A DNA stretch of 11,072 bases from CAKVOD01 sp050872805 (GTDB lineage Bacteria > Bacillota > Clostridia > Christensenellales > UBA1242), in the NCBI GenBank assembly GCA_050872805.1, contig JBNMHN010000035.1, forward strand, positions 1-11,072. The letters run 5' to 3'. This document shows positions 1 to 7,527 of the stretch, piece by piece. The notes under the pieces are model-generated. The model had not been told where the DNA came from. It was given only the letters and a program-made list of their open reading frames with translations, and did not search any database. Every line of letters begins with the position of its first letter. The first letter of the stretch is position 1. The translations under genes and the position numbers were made by a program.

Positions 1-1
1 A

Positions 2-2038
2 TACACAATCACATACACAAACAACACGACGTCTACTTTCACTGTCGTCAATGGTAAAGACGGCGTGGGTATTAGCGATGTAGAAATGTCGTTTGAATAC
101 GATAACGACGGCAACGAGTTTGTCAAGATTACAATCAAGTACGACGACGAGAGCAAGGCGGACAAAAATTTAACTGTTCCAGTGCCAGCGCGCGTTGAGT
201 ATATTCAACTTGAAAAGACAAGTTATGCAATGAGCGCGGACGGCAATGTTCAAATGCTGCTTGGCGTTCGTTATCAAAACGAAACTTACAAGACAATTCC
301 AGTAACCAAAGATATGATTGTTTACGGAGATGTTGATTTCACAACTGCTGGAAGTTACTATGTAGAAATCAAGTATCAAGGTAAAACGACAAATGAGACA
401 ATTACCGTTTATGACCCTGCAAATGTGGGCGCAACAAGCATTTCTGCGGGCGACAGCCGTATAATTATGCTTGTGGATAGCGAGGGGCAACTTATTAAGG
501 ACTACTCAAACATATCAATGTCTATTCAATATGAATCGGGCGATTGGGATACTAAAAAACTAAGCGACGCTGAGTTTACTGTAGATACTTCAAACTTTAG
601 AACTGTTGGCGAGCCGTTTGATTTGGAGATTAGCGGGTTCAATCTCTCTACAACTGTAAATGTTTATCCAACAAATGATTTGAGCGCGCTCAATTTGGAA
701 GAATCATATTTTAACGGAACAAATACATTCATTTTGGAAAAGGGTTCAGCATTTGACAACTTCTTTGGGGAAGATGATATAATTGTTTCAAAATATAATA
801 TTAACGACTCAGAATTTACTTATGTTAGAAACGCAATAGTAGACGATTTTGAAGGGACGTTAGACACAAGCGCTGAAAAACGAACACAATTGACATTAAA
901 AATTAAAAGTAATACAAGTGGCAATTATATTACATTTGTTGTCTATGACCCAGCGACAACTACGCTTAATTACGCGGATGTTAAGGCTAGTGACATAACT
1001 ATCGGCACAAGTGCAGATAGGGTTATGACTTCGTTCAATTATAAAATGGCAAATGGAGACACATTTGACAGGTATACATCTTTGAGTGAAATAACAATTA
1101 TTAGCGGCGCGCAAAGTTGGGATGAAGTTTTGAACACCGCGGGCGAATATAACTTGACGGTTGAATATAGAGGCGAACAAACAACATTGGAAATAACAGT
1201 TTGCGACCCAAGCGTTTGCAATATTCAAAATATTAATTTGCAAGGCAGCCAACAATTCAATTACACAATAGGCACCGACCTAGAGACGTGGTTGCAAGAA
1301 AACATTGTTGGGCAAGAATTATATGTTTCATTCTATAATCAAGTTGACGGACAATTTAGCAAAAATGTCCAAATTACGCGCGAAATGATTGATATTAGCG
1401 CTGCCGATTTTTCAAAAATTGGCAACACAACATTTGAAATAAAATATACACTTGAGGGGCAAACAGTCGGCAAAAGTGTCGAATGCTATGTTACGGTTTT
1501 GCTCGATATGGCTGGCGCAAAACTACAAGAATCATACACGGTTGGAGAAAATTTTGCTAGTTTAAATGACTTTGATAGAATTGATGTTTATGACAACGGC
1601 ATTGCTCAATTTGTTTCAGTTGACAGTGCTGGCAATGAAACATATGAACAATATGAGTATCAAATGGAAGAAGAAAACCCATACTTGTTGATGTACAAAA
1701 TGCCCGAACTCAACGCATTTGTATATTTGAAAATAACAGTCCAAGAAGCAGGGGATTCAATAATCGACACATATGTTCCAAGTGATACATATGCAAAAAC
1801 GTATTCACTTCCTTTTACAATCGGTGGAGAAACATCAACGTTAATCTTGAAAACGGGGGCTGAAAGTGGCGAAACTTTTGCGATTGTTGGAATGGAGTAT
1901 GGTGGACAATTTATGCACGCCGCTACGGTCAAATGCACATATTCAAGTGATGGTGCTACAATTGTTTTTGGAGATACAACGTACACAATTACTGCTGACG
2001 AAAGCAAAGCAACCGACGGCATTTTGGTCGCGCAATAA
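2..2038 (+). CDS. Partial surface protein with bacterial Ig-like (Big_3-type) modules, C-terminal part
   Basis: The frame is open to the left edge, so the gene starts upstream; 678 codons are visible and it ends at TAA 2036-2038. An internal GTG at 65 could be mistaken for a start, but the reading NGKDGVGISDVE runs through it without interruption. Counting the codon at base 2 as residue 1, a G-DG-GI motif lies near residues 18-26. It is followed by about five beta-rich modules near 62-138, 140-222, 228-316, 319-402 and 409-500. Several have the Ig-like pattern of a TAG-Y-v-v-Y-G strand and close on YDP/CDP linkers (139, 317, 403). Residues 502-678 form a different, probably beta-rich C-terminal domain. 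There is no LPXTG sorting signal or C-terminal membrane helix, so any anchoring must lie in the missing N-terminus. By family such proteins are secreted or cell-surface adhesin-like; the ligand is unknown. Codon use is more AT-rich than in the operon downstream. Confidence 0.8.
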   Translation, partial: YTITYTNNTTSTFTVVNGKDGVGISDVEMSFEYDNDGNEFVKITIKYDDESKADKNLTVPVPARVEYIQLEKTSYAMSADGNVQMLLGVRYQNETYKTIPVTKDMIVYGDVDFTTAGSYYVEIKYQGKTTNETITVYDPANVGATSISAGDSRIIMLVDSEGQLIKDYSNISMSIQYESGDWDTKKLSDAEFTVDTSNFRTVGEPFDLEISGFNLSTTVNVYPTNDLSALNLEESYFNGTNTFILEKGSAFDNFFGEDDIIVSKYNINDSEFTYVRNAIVDDFEGTLDTSAEKRTQLTLKIKSNTSGNYITFVVYDPATTTLNYADVKASDITIGTSADRVMTSFNYKMANGDTFDRYTSLSEITIISGAQSWDEVLNTAGEYNLTVEYRGEQTTLEITVCDPSVCNIQNINLQGSQQFNYTIGTDLETWLQENIVGQELYVSFYNQVDGQFSKNVQITREMIDISAADFSKIGNTTFEIKYTLEGQTVGKSVECYVTVLLDMAGAKLQESYTVGENFASLNDFDRIDVYDNGIAQFVSVDSAGNETYEQYEYQMEEENPYLLMYKMPELNAFVYLKITVQEAGDSIIDTYVPSDTYAKTYSLPFTIGGETSTLILKTGAESGETFAIVGMEYGGQFMHAATVKCTYSSDGATIVFGDTTYTITADESKATDGILVAQ

Positions 2039-2040
2039 TT

Positions 2041-2161
2041 TACAGTGCACTGTATTTAGATGATTTTGCAGGGAGATTATCTAAACAAAAAATGGTATTG
2101 CAAATTGTTTGCGCAACATTTTGAGTAAAAACAACTTATGCTTTAGAAAATAGATATCTAT
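2041..2161. repeat. Cluster of short dyads after the Ig-like gene
   Basis: Three inverted repeats follow the stop codon. TACAGTG/CACTGTA at 2041-2054 is a perfect 14-bp palindrome starting 3 nt after the stop. TTTAGAT (2055-2061) pairs with ATCTAAA (2079-2085). ATAGATATCTAT at 2150-2161 is a perfect 12-bp palindrome. They could be RNA hairpins at the transcript end or protein-binding dyads; nothing in the sequence decides. The rest of the 2039-2398 gap is AT-rich, with only the terminator and promoter listed separately. Confidence 0.4.
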
Positions 2162-2179
2162 ATTATTAAAACAATATTA

Positions 2180-2219
2180 AAAACAATGTGCACTTCACAA
2201 AAAATGGACATTGTTTTTT
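2180..2219 (+). terminator. Probable intrinsic terminator of the Ig-like gene
   Basis: AAAACAATGT (2180-2189) is complementary to ACATTGTTTT (2208-2217), giving a 10-bp stem with an 18-nt loop. A T-run at 2214-2219 continues after one G as TTTTT. The stem is AT-rich and the loop long, so efficiency may be moderate. Confidence 0.5.
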
Positions 2220-2331
2220 GTTTTTGCAAATTAGGTTGATTGCATAAAGAATAATTGATTATATAAAAAATTAGCACAAAAGAATGTAACAATATTTTTC
2301 TGTTGTAAAAAGGTATTTTTTGCTGAAACCC

Positions 2332-2360
2332 TTTACAAAAAGTTTGTTTTGGAGTATAAT
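2332..2360 (+). promoter_or_regulatory. Sigma-A promoter of the small membrane protein
   Basis: The -35 box TTTACA (2332-2337) and a perfect -10 box TATAAT (2355-2360) are separated by exactly 17 bp. Transcription would start near 2367, about 32 nt before the start codon. Confidence 0.8.
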
Positions 2361-2398
2361 ATTGTCGTTAAAGATAAAAAAAATAAGGAGTGAGAAAA

Positions 2399-2794
2399 AT
2401 GGCTGAAACAAAAAAGAGTTCTACAAGTGCAAAAAAGACTAGCACGTCTAAGCCTGCCACAAAGTCTAGTTCGACAACAAAGACGACTACGACAAAAAAG
2501 AGTTCTTCACCTAAAAGAAGAACTGTTTGGGGCTTGAACAAGATTTCGTTCTGGCTTTTGGGCGCTGCTGCGATTTTGTACCTTATCGGCTTGATTTTGG
2601 CTGCGGTAAACGCGTCAAAGCTAGCGACAGCGGTATCAGTTATGCAAGCGCTTGCAACTGCGCTTATGATTTGCGTTGTTGCGGTTTTGGGCTGGAGATA
2701 CGTGCGTCCAAAGCAAACTGTTTGGCTTGTTTTGTACTTTACGTTTATGCTAGTCATAGTTGCCGGCATCATCGTCCCTCTATGCATCCGCTAG
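2399..2794 (+). CDS. Small membrane protein with Ser/Thr/Lys-rich tail and three helices
   Basis: The start is the ATG at 2399, because AAGGAG (2385-2390) sits 8 nt before it. A GTG at 2390 in the same frame overlaps the ribosome binding site and is unlikely. The 131-residue protein has an N-terminal tail of about 41 residues made almost entirely of K, S, T and A, ending in SPKRR. Three hydrophobic segments follow near 51-70, 77-99 and 107-128, ending at LCIR. The basic tail before the first helix predicts a cytoplasmic N-terminus. No catalytic motif is visible and I do not recognise the family. The gene is monocistronic, with its own promoter and a strong terminator. The stop TAG overlaps the first bases of a hairpin. 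Confidence 0.8.
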   Translation: MAETKKSSTSAKKTSTSKPATKSSSTTKTTTTKKSSSPKRRTVWGLNKISFWLLGAAAILYLIGLILAAVNASKLATAVSVMQALATALMICVVAVLGWRYVRPKQTVWLVLYFTFMLVIVAGIIVPLCIR

Positions 2795-2808
2795 CGGGAT
2801 AGCCCGCT
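2793..2808 (-). repeat. Solo boundary hairpin overlapping a stop codon
   Basis: AGCGGG-ATAG-CCCGCT forms a perfect 6-bp stem with a tetraloop and overlaps the stop TAG (2792-2794) of the preceding gene. It is the same hairpin type that bounds the repeat units elsewhere. The flank CTGTGGGT resembles the end of the unit at 10048, so this may be a remnant of a unit in minus orientation. Confidence 0.6.
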
Positions 2809-2842
2809 GCTGTGGGTTTGGTGAGTGGCACTATATGAAATT

Positions 2843-2876
2843 AGGTACATAGTTAATTAACTATGTACCTTTTTTT
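2843..2876 (+). terminator. Strong intrinsic terminator, perfect 28-bp palindrome plus T7
   Basis: Bases 2843-2870 are a perfect palindrome, with left arm AGGTACATAGTTAA and its exact complement on the right, followed by seven T residues (2870-2876). It terminates the small membrane protein gene. In the opposite direction only a weak T-run follows, so it is a poor terminator for the convergent phosphatase gene. Its core is shared with the terminator at 8331. Confidence 0.85.
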
Positions 2877-2877
2877 C

Positions 2878-2984
2878 GCGGGCTATCCCGCCGAGAATAA
2901 AACTATATAGAAAGGGTGCAGGGGTGCCGTCTATTGAAGTTACTTAGACGTAGGGAAAGTACCTGCAGCCGCGGGCTATCCCGC
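2878..2984 (+). repeat. Hairpin-bounded ~93-bp repeat, copy 1
   Basis: The left hairpin GCGGG-CTAT-CCCGC (2878-2891) and an identical right hairpin (2971-2984) start 93 bp apart. The body reads GAGAATAAA, TATAGAAAG, GCCGTC, then ACGTAGGGAAAGTACCTGC before the right hairpin. These blocks recur in order in the copies at 7528, 8362, 8456, 10048 and 10140. The right hairpin ends 3 nt beyond the stop of the minus-strand phosphatase gene. It does not appear to encode protein. Confidence 0.85.
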
Positions 2985-2987
2985 CAG

Positions 2988-4106
2988 TTAGCCGATGAGG
3001 AGGGCTTTGCAGAGTTTGAAGATGTCCGTGTTGTCGAGTTGTTCGGGTAGAGTGATGAGGTCAGCGCGGTTGGCGGAAAATTTTGCAAAGAATGGCACGT
3101 TTTTGCTTGAGTGCCCGCCGCGCGTGTACAGCGAGTTTTTGATGCCCTCTTTGTTGGTTGCGAGTTTCAGCCCGCCTGTTTCGTGGTCGGCGGTAACTAT
3201 GATTGCTGTGTCGTTTTGCGGGGCAAACTTATCGGCTACATATTTGACTGCGTTATCAAAGCTTGTCAAGTACTCAATCATTGGCAAAATTTCGTTCGCG
3301 TGGCTTTTCTTGTCGATATGCGCGCCCTCAATCATCAAAAAGTAGCCGCTTGCAAAGTGCGTTTCAAAAAAGTCGATTGCAAAACTTGTTAGCATTTCGA
3401 GCGTTGGCGCGGCGCTTGAACCCTCATTCGCGGGTACGTTTTCAAAACTGCCGACAATTTTTGTACTTGCGGTGCTTAAAGCAGAATAGTCGTTTGTAAA
3501 GGTGTAACCCTTGCTTTCAAACTGCGCCTTGTAGTTTTCGTACGTATCTTTGCCTGCGCCGAGGAATAAGTCGACATTACTGTTGATTTGCCCATTGATT
3601 ATGTCGTTTGTGTCGCCGCGATTGTTTGCGTGCGACGAAAAGCACGCTGGCGTTGCGCCCGATAGCGAATCGGTTGTCACGATGCCGACGCCAAGCCCTT
3701 TTTCTTTGGCGTATTCGCTGATGTTCTTGACATCGACGCCGTTATGGCGCGACACTTCTTTGTTGTCAAACTTTTTCCCGCACGCGAGGGCGCTTGCGGC
3801 TGCTGCGCTGTCGGTTGGGGCGGCGACGCTGTTAGAAAACGTCGTCACGAGTCCGTGCGTTGTAATGCTTGAAATGTACGTAGCAGCGCCGTTATAGATT
3901 TCGGCGTTTTTGATGTGGTTTTCGCCCATACCATCACCGATAAATAGCACCGTTTTTGACGCAAAGTTTGCGTATTTTGTAAAGTCGTATTTGTTGAGTT
4001 GGTTTTGCCTATCTTTTTGCACCGCCCAATATGCGCCGAGTGCTGACAGGCATATGACTACGAAAATGATTGCGAGGGTCACGCCCACTTTTGCGATTTT
4101 GTTCAT
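2988..4106 (-). CDS. phoA: Membrane-anchored alkaline phosphatase (PhoA family)
   Basis: The start is the ATG at 4106, preceded by AGGAG (4115-4119) at 8 nt; the frame is open further upstream but without a ribosome binding site. The product is 372 residues. Residues 8-28 form one hydrophobic segment without a clear cleavage site, so it is probably an anchor placing the enzyme outside the membrane. Family motifs appear in order: IGDGMG (56-61, metal ligand D58), TDSAAAASAL with nucleophile S100, SGATPACFSSHANNRG (149-164), IEGAHIDKKSH (259-269, ligands E260, D265, H269), TADHETGG (305-312, D307/H308) and GGH (H332). All metal-site residues expected for the family are present. It hydrolyses phosphate monoesters to release phosphate. 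It is about 100 residues shorter than E. coli PhoA. It diverges from the lipid kinase operon and has its own promoter. Confidence 0.93.
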   Translation of the reverse strand: MNKIAKVGVTLAIIFVVICLSALGAYWAVQKDRQNQLNKYDFTKYANFASKTVLFIGDGMGENHIKNAEIYNGAATYISSITTHGLVTTFSNSVAAPTDSAAAASALACGKKFDNKEVSRHNGVDVKNISEYAKEKGLGVGIVTTDSLSGATPACFSSHANNRGDTNDIINGQINSNVDLFLGAGKDTYENYKAQFESKGYTFTNDYSALSTASTKIVGSFENVPANEGSSAAPTLEMLTSFAIDFFETHFASGYFLMIEGAHIDKKSHANEILPMIEYLTSFDNAVKYVADKFAPQNDTAIIVTADHETGGLKLATNKEGIKNSLYTRGGHSSKNVPFFAKFSANRADLITLPEQLDNTDIFKLCKALLIG

Positions 4107-4127
4107 TTTATCCGCTCCTATATTTGT

Positions 4128-4171
4128 GGGTATTTTAGCATTTTGCATACAAAAAAGCAAGCAAAATACCC
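4128..4171. promoter_or_regulatory. Inverted repeat framing the phosphatase promoter
   Basis: GGGTATTTT (4128-4136) and AAAATACCC (4163-4171) are perfect 9-bp inverted arms 26 bp apart. With one skipped base, the inner GC extends the match. The left arm covers the -10 box and the right arm lies just upstream of the -35 box of the minus-strand promoter, a placement that fits an operator. It does not resemble the TTAACA-type PhoP boxes of Bacillus. Confidence 0.45.
4132..4160 (-). promoter_or_regulatory. Promoter of the alkaline phosphatase gene
   Basis: On the minus strand, TTGCTT (4155-4160) lies 17 bp before TAAAAT (4132-4137). The -10 box is preceded by TGC, giving an extended -10. The predicted start of transcription is near 4125, about 19 nt before the ATG. 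Confidence 0.65.
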
Positions 4172-4190
4172 GTTTAAAAGGTGCAAAAGG

Positions 4191-4219
4191 TTGCGTTTTT
4201 TGCGAAAATGGTGTATAGT
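4191..4219 (+). promoter_or_regulatory. Candidate promoter of the dgkB-ltaS-dut operon
   Basis: TTGCGT (4191-4196) and TATAGT (4214-4219) are 17 bp apart. The predicted transcription start falls at about 4225-4226, which is the chosen start codon, so the message may be leaderless. The -35 match is weak (three of six), and the alternative -10 box TATAAG at 4219-4224 cannot be excluded. Confidence 0.45.
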
Positions 4220-4225
4220 ATAAGA

Positions 4226-5113
4226 ATGAAATGTTTGTTTGTTGCAAACCCCAACAGTGGGCGCGGCACAATCGTCAAAAGAAAAGATTACATAATTAAT
4301 CGGCTGAAAACTAAATTTGACGTGGTCGACTATCGCGAGACTGAGTATGCGGGGCATTTAACTGAAATCATTGAGGCGTGTTATGCGGACTACGATTGCG
4401 TGGTTGTTTCGGGCGGAGACGGCACGGTCAACGAGGTTGTGACGGCGCTGGCTGAGAAAGAAAACGCGCCTGCGATTGGCTATATTCCGAGCGGAACGGT
4501 CAATGATGTGGCGCACACGTTGCGCATTCCTAAGAGTGTCAAGCGCGCGCTGGACATCATAATAAATGGCAGACCGTTTGAATATGATATTATGAAAATC
4601 AACGACAAGTACGCAATTTATGTGTGCGGATTTGGACTTTTCACTTCCTCAAGTTACGAGACGAAACAGTCAGCAAAACGCAGGGTCGGTAAGGTGGCGT
4701 ATGCTTTCAAGGCGGTTAAGGAATTTTTTGTTGCAAAGTCCTACGATTTCGAGTTTGAGGGCGACGGGCAAACACTTTGCGGAAAGACGGCGCTTGCGCT
4801 CATCGTCAATTCAAAGTACGTCGCGGGTATGAAGTTCAACAAGCCCGCCGACTTGCAGGACGGCAGGGCGGATGTTGTCATTTTTCTTGAAAAGAAAAAC
4901 AAAGTCAGTTTCGGCACGAAAATGCGCATTTTCAAGATGTTTTTGTGCGGAATCAATAGGGTTCGCCGCTCAAAGCACGTGGCAATGTTCAGTGTCGCGG
5001 ACGCGAAAGTTAAGTGCAACGCGGTTGTCAACTGCGACGGCGAGAACGGGGGCATCGGGGGATTTAGTATGAAAGTTATCAACAAAGGAATTAAGATTTA
5101 TGCAAAATATTGA
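4226..5113 (+). CDS. dgkB: Diacylglycerol kinase family lipid kinase (DgkB/YegS-type)
   Basis: I chose the ATG at 4226 (MKCLFVANPNSGRG), because family members begin almost at once with this first strand. The frame is open to 4181 with a second ATG at 4208, but neither has a ribosome binding site. The product is 295 residues, a normal length. Motifs are NPNSGRG (9-14), the nucleotide-binding SGGDGT (62-67), IPSGTVND (87-94), LQDGRADV (210-217) and a late DGE (271-273), where DgkB has its catalytic acid/base glutamate. There is no membrane segment, so it is a soluble enzyme acting at the inner leaflet. DgkB phosphorylates diacylglycerol to phosphatidic acid. The reading frame overlaps the LTA synthase gene by 14 bp, so the likely substrate is the diacylglycerol that synthase releases. 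Other YegS/sphingosine-kinase-like substrates cannot be excluded. Confidence 0.85.
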   Translation: MKCLFVANPNSGRGTIVKRKDYIINRLKTKFDVVDYRETEYAGHLTEIIEACYADYDCVVVSGGDGTVNEVVTALAEKENAPAIGYIPSGTVNDVAHTLRIPKSVKRALDIIINGRPFEYDIMKINDKYAIYVCGFGLFTSSSYETKQSAKRRVGKVAYAFKAVKEFFVAKSYDFEFEGDGQTLCGKTALALIVNSKYVAGMKFNKPADLQDGRADVVIFLEKKNKVSFGTKMRIFKMFLCGINRVRRSKHVAMFSVADAKVKCNAVVNCDGENGGIGGFSMKVINKGIKIYAKY

Positions 5114-7067
5114 AAGGTTATATGCGCGCGAGTGGTTGTTTCCCGTGATGTTTGTGGCGTTTGCCGTAATTTTGGAAATGGTCAACTTTTTGACGCTTGG
5201 CATCGGCGTATTCCCGACCTACTTTTTGTTTGACCTATCGGTCATCGCCATTTTTCTTGGCATACTGTTTTTGATACCAACTGGCAGCAAGGGCTGGATT
5301 TGTTTGGCGTCGTTCTTTTTGTTAATTCAAGTGGCAATGAACATTGTCAACGACACAATCTACAACGTGTTTGGCGACGTGTTTAGTTTGTCAATGCTCA
5401 ACTTGGGGCACGAGGGCTTCAACGCCTTTAGGTTTGAGTTCCTTGATTTTGGAATCATCTTTCTAAACATCGCGATTTTCGTCGGGTTTATTGTTATGGT
5501 GTGCTACTTGCGAAAAAATCTTGACAAAACACAGGTTTTGTCAAAGAAAGGGCGCGTTGCAGTCATTTTGACAATGCTTTTGTCATTCCAGTTGCTTGGA
5601 ACAAGTTTGTTCGCAAGCACTGTCAATGTCGTTAGTGCAACGCCCGATGACGCCGAGCAAGAAACAATCACGTCCGACGAAGAATTGTGGGACAATATGT
5701 TCTTGAAAACCGAGTCAACCAAGCGCTTTGGTACATACGGTTTTTATCTTAAAAATCTCAGCAACTACATTTTTGCCGACGGCAAGATGAGCACTGAAAC
5801 GCGTGAGAAAATCGAAAAGTACTTAGCAAAAGGGCAAAGCAGCCTTTCGACAACAAACGCTATGACCGGTGCTGGCGAAGGCGACAATTTAATTATTATT
5901 ATGCTTGAAAGTTTTGACAGTTTTTCAATCGACCCCGTTTTCACGCCGTACTTATACAGTATCAAAAATGGAACAGGACTTGCGACATATTACGATAACT
6001 TCTATGCACGCAACAAAACAAACATCAGTGAGGAAATTTCGCTGCTTGGGCATATTCCAAACGACAAACTTTTGAGCGGATATAACTCTAGCGTCGGCTT
6101 GACAACGCCTTATTCGCTGCCAAGTTTGTACAAACAAAACGCGGGCGAAGATAGCGCGGTAAACTACTTCCACGGCTACACGAAAAAGTTTTACGACCGC
6201 GAACACGTCAATGTTGCGCTTGGGTTTGAGAACGTTTTGGCGCTAGAAGATTGCACGCTTGAAAACAAATCCAAAGAGTTCAACGACTGGATTTTGGACA
6301 GTGAGTTTATCAACAATATGATGGATAAATTCATTCCTGAGAATAAAAGGTTCTTCAGTTTTTATACGACAATCACGACGCACGGCGCGTACGACTACAA
6401 CAACAAGCGATTGAGCGAAAACTTGGCGATTGTCGACGAAAAATTTGAGTTGTACGAAGAATATATCGACGGCACGGGCGAATATACCATTCCAAAGGAC
6501 AAGAGCGACGTGAAAAAACTCAAGCAGTTTAAAGCCGCTTGTATGGATACCGATAAAATGGTTCAAAACATTTTTGAAAGACTTGAGGAACTTAACATTT
6601 TGGACAAAACGACCGTCGTAATGTACGCCGACCACAACTGCTATTATTCAAACCTTTGCTATAAAGTGAAAAATGTGCCAAAGGACGAATTTGAGAATAC
6701 CGAAATCTACCATTTGCCAATGATGATTTACAACGACAAAGTGGGCGGGGGCGTCAACCACACTTTCTGCAATACATACGACATCTACCCAACAATTTGC
6801 GACCTTTTGAACATTGAGTACAACACCGCGCTCACGCAAGGGTACAGTTTGTTCTCAAACGACATTGAAAAATCAGTGTTCGTGTCATCGCTCAGCGGAA
6901 TGTATACAAACAATTTGTTCACAAACAACATCGACGACGTGACGATTTTGGATGACACATTGACCGCGGACGACGTCAAAGCGTTCCAAGCGCGCATCGT
7001 CGCCTACTACAAAAAGCAAGAATGCATCGAACTCATTTACCGCTACAACTATTTTAAAAACAAGTGA
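5100..7067 (+). CDS. ltaS: Lipoteichoic acid synthase-like phosphoglycerol transferase
   Basis: The ATG at 5100 has AAAGGA (5084-5089) upstream, inside the end of dgkB, and overlaps that gene by 14 bp, which suggests translational coupling. The 655 residues start with five hydrophobic helices (about 11-33, 38-60, 64-90, 114-137, 151-172), followed by an extracellular sulfatase-fold domain. Residues matching the LtaS catalytic set are E270 (LESFDSF), nucleophile T307 (NKTNISEE), R367 in the FHG-F-DR motif (357-367), H428 (THGAY) and D511/H512 (ADHNCYY). By family it moves glycerol phosphate from phosphatidylglycerol onto a growing chain outside the membrane, releasing diacylglycerol. The order of five helices and catalytic domain matches LtaS; the catalytic motifs are divergent enough that the polymer could differ from classical polyglycerol phosphate. 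It ends in TGA. Confidence 0.88.
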   Translation: MQNIERLYAREWLFPVMFVAFAVILEMVNFLTLGIGVFPTYFLFDLSVIAIFLGILFLIPTGSKGWICLASFFLLIQVAMNIVNDTIYNVFGDVFSLSMLNLGHEGFNAFRFEFLDFGIIFLNIAIFVGFIVMVCYLRKNLDKTQVLSKKGRVAVILTMLLSFQLLGTSLFASTVNVVSATPDDAEQETITSDEELWDNMFLKTESTKRFGTYGFYLKNLSNYIFADGKMSTETREKIEKYLAKGQSSLSTTNAMTGAGEGDNLIIIMLESFDSFSIDPVFTPYLYSIKNGTGLATYYDNFYARNKTNISEEISLLGHIPNDKLLSGYNSSVGLTTPYSLPSLYKQNAGEDSAVNYFHGYTKKFYDREHVNVALGFENVLALEDCTLENKSKEFNDWILDSEFINNMMDKFIPENKRFFSFYTTITTHGAYDYNNKRLSENLAIVDEKFELYEEYIDGTGEYTIPKDKSDVKKLKQFKAACMDTDKMVQNIFERLEELNILDKTTVVMYADHNCYYSNLCYKVKNVPKDEFENTEIYHLPMMIYNDKVGGGVNHTFCNTYDIYPTICDLLNIEYNTALTQGYSLFSNDIEKSVFVSSLSGMYTNNLFTNNIDDVTILDDTLTADDVKAFQARIVAYYKKQECIELIYRYNYFKNK

Positions 7068-7077
7068 GGATTTGTTT

Positions 7078-7524
7078 ATGAGAAAATTTGAAATAGTGAA
7101 TAATAGAAAATATGACAGCGAAATAAAAATGCCGAACCGCGCAACAAAAGCGTCCGCAGGTTACGACTTTTATTCGCCAATAGATGTGACAGTCGAGCCA
7201 AACACCGCAAAACTTATCTTCACAGACATCAAAGCACGCTTTGAGGAAAATGAAGTGCTAATTCTCTGCTCAACCAGCGGAATGGGCAAACGCGGAATCG
7301 TGCTTGCCAACGGAATCGGCGTTATCGACGCGGACTACTACAACAATGAGGGCAACGAAGGCAACATCGGGTTTATGCTCAGGAATTTGAGCGCCGAACC
7401 CTATGAAATCAAGCGCGGCGACAAAATCGGGCAAGGCATCTTCACCACATTTTTGAAAGTGGACGACGAAGAAGAAGTGACCGCCGCGCGCAACGGCGGC
7501 TTCGGCAGTACTGTCAAAAAATAG
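7078..7524 (+). CDS. dut: dUTPase-like trimeric nucleotidohydrolase (dUTPase/dCTP deaminase superfamily)
   Basis: The start is the ATG at 7078, with GAGGA (7066-7070) overlapping the ltaS stop codon at 7 nt spacing; a TTG at 7072 in frame is less likely. The 148-residue protein shows the dUTPase motifs: ASAGYDFYS (25-33), STSGMGKRG (65-73), GVIDADYYNN (81-90), RGDKIGQGIF (113-122) and C-terminal GGFGST (140-145). The family hydrolyses dUTP to dUMP and pyrophosphate, protecting DNA from uracil. Motif III carries the longer NNEGNEGNIG form in place of the canonical DYRGE-I, and motif II is STSG in place of RSS. dCTP deaminase or bifunctional activity is therefore possible. It appears to be the last gene of the operon starting at 4226; the link with lipid genes looks positional. 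A hairpin begins 3 nt after the stop. Confidence 0.85.
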   Translation: MRKFEIVNNRKYDSEIKMPNRATKASAGYDFYSPIDVTVEPNTAKLIFTDIKARFEENEVLILCSTSGMGKRGIVLANGIGVIDADYYNNEGNEGNIGFMLRNLSAEPYEIKRGDKIGQGIFTTFLKVDDEEEVTAARNGGFGSTVKK

Positions 7525-7527
7525 TCG

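Noticed and set aside
2368..2787. 139-codon minus-strand frame opposite the small membrane protein
   Set aside because: The plus-strand gene has a consensus promoter, ribosome binding site and terminator; the antisense frame has none and reflects Lys/Ser/Thr codon bias.
2878..2984. Boundary hairpins as ordinary rho-independent terminators
   Set aside because: Most have only 5-6 bp stems and no T-tract on either side; true terminators with T-runs are present separately at 2843 and 8331.
2903..3088. 61-codon minus-strand reading frame
   Set aside because: It overlaps the end of the phosphatase gene in another frame and repeat copy 1, whose sequence explains its C-terminal half.
4181..4225. 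N-terminal extension of the lipid kinase to 4181 or 4208
   Set aside because: The added residues precede the conserved first strand of the family, overlap the promoter region and have no ribosome binding site.
4107..4271. N-terminal extension of the phosphatase to 4271
   Set aside because: The ATG at 4106 has a well spaced AGGAG and starts a typical membrane anchor; the extension covers the promoter and lies opposite the kinase gene start.
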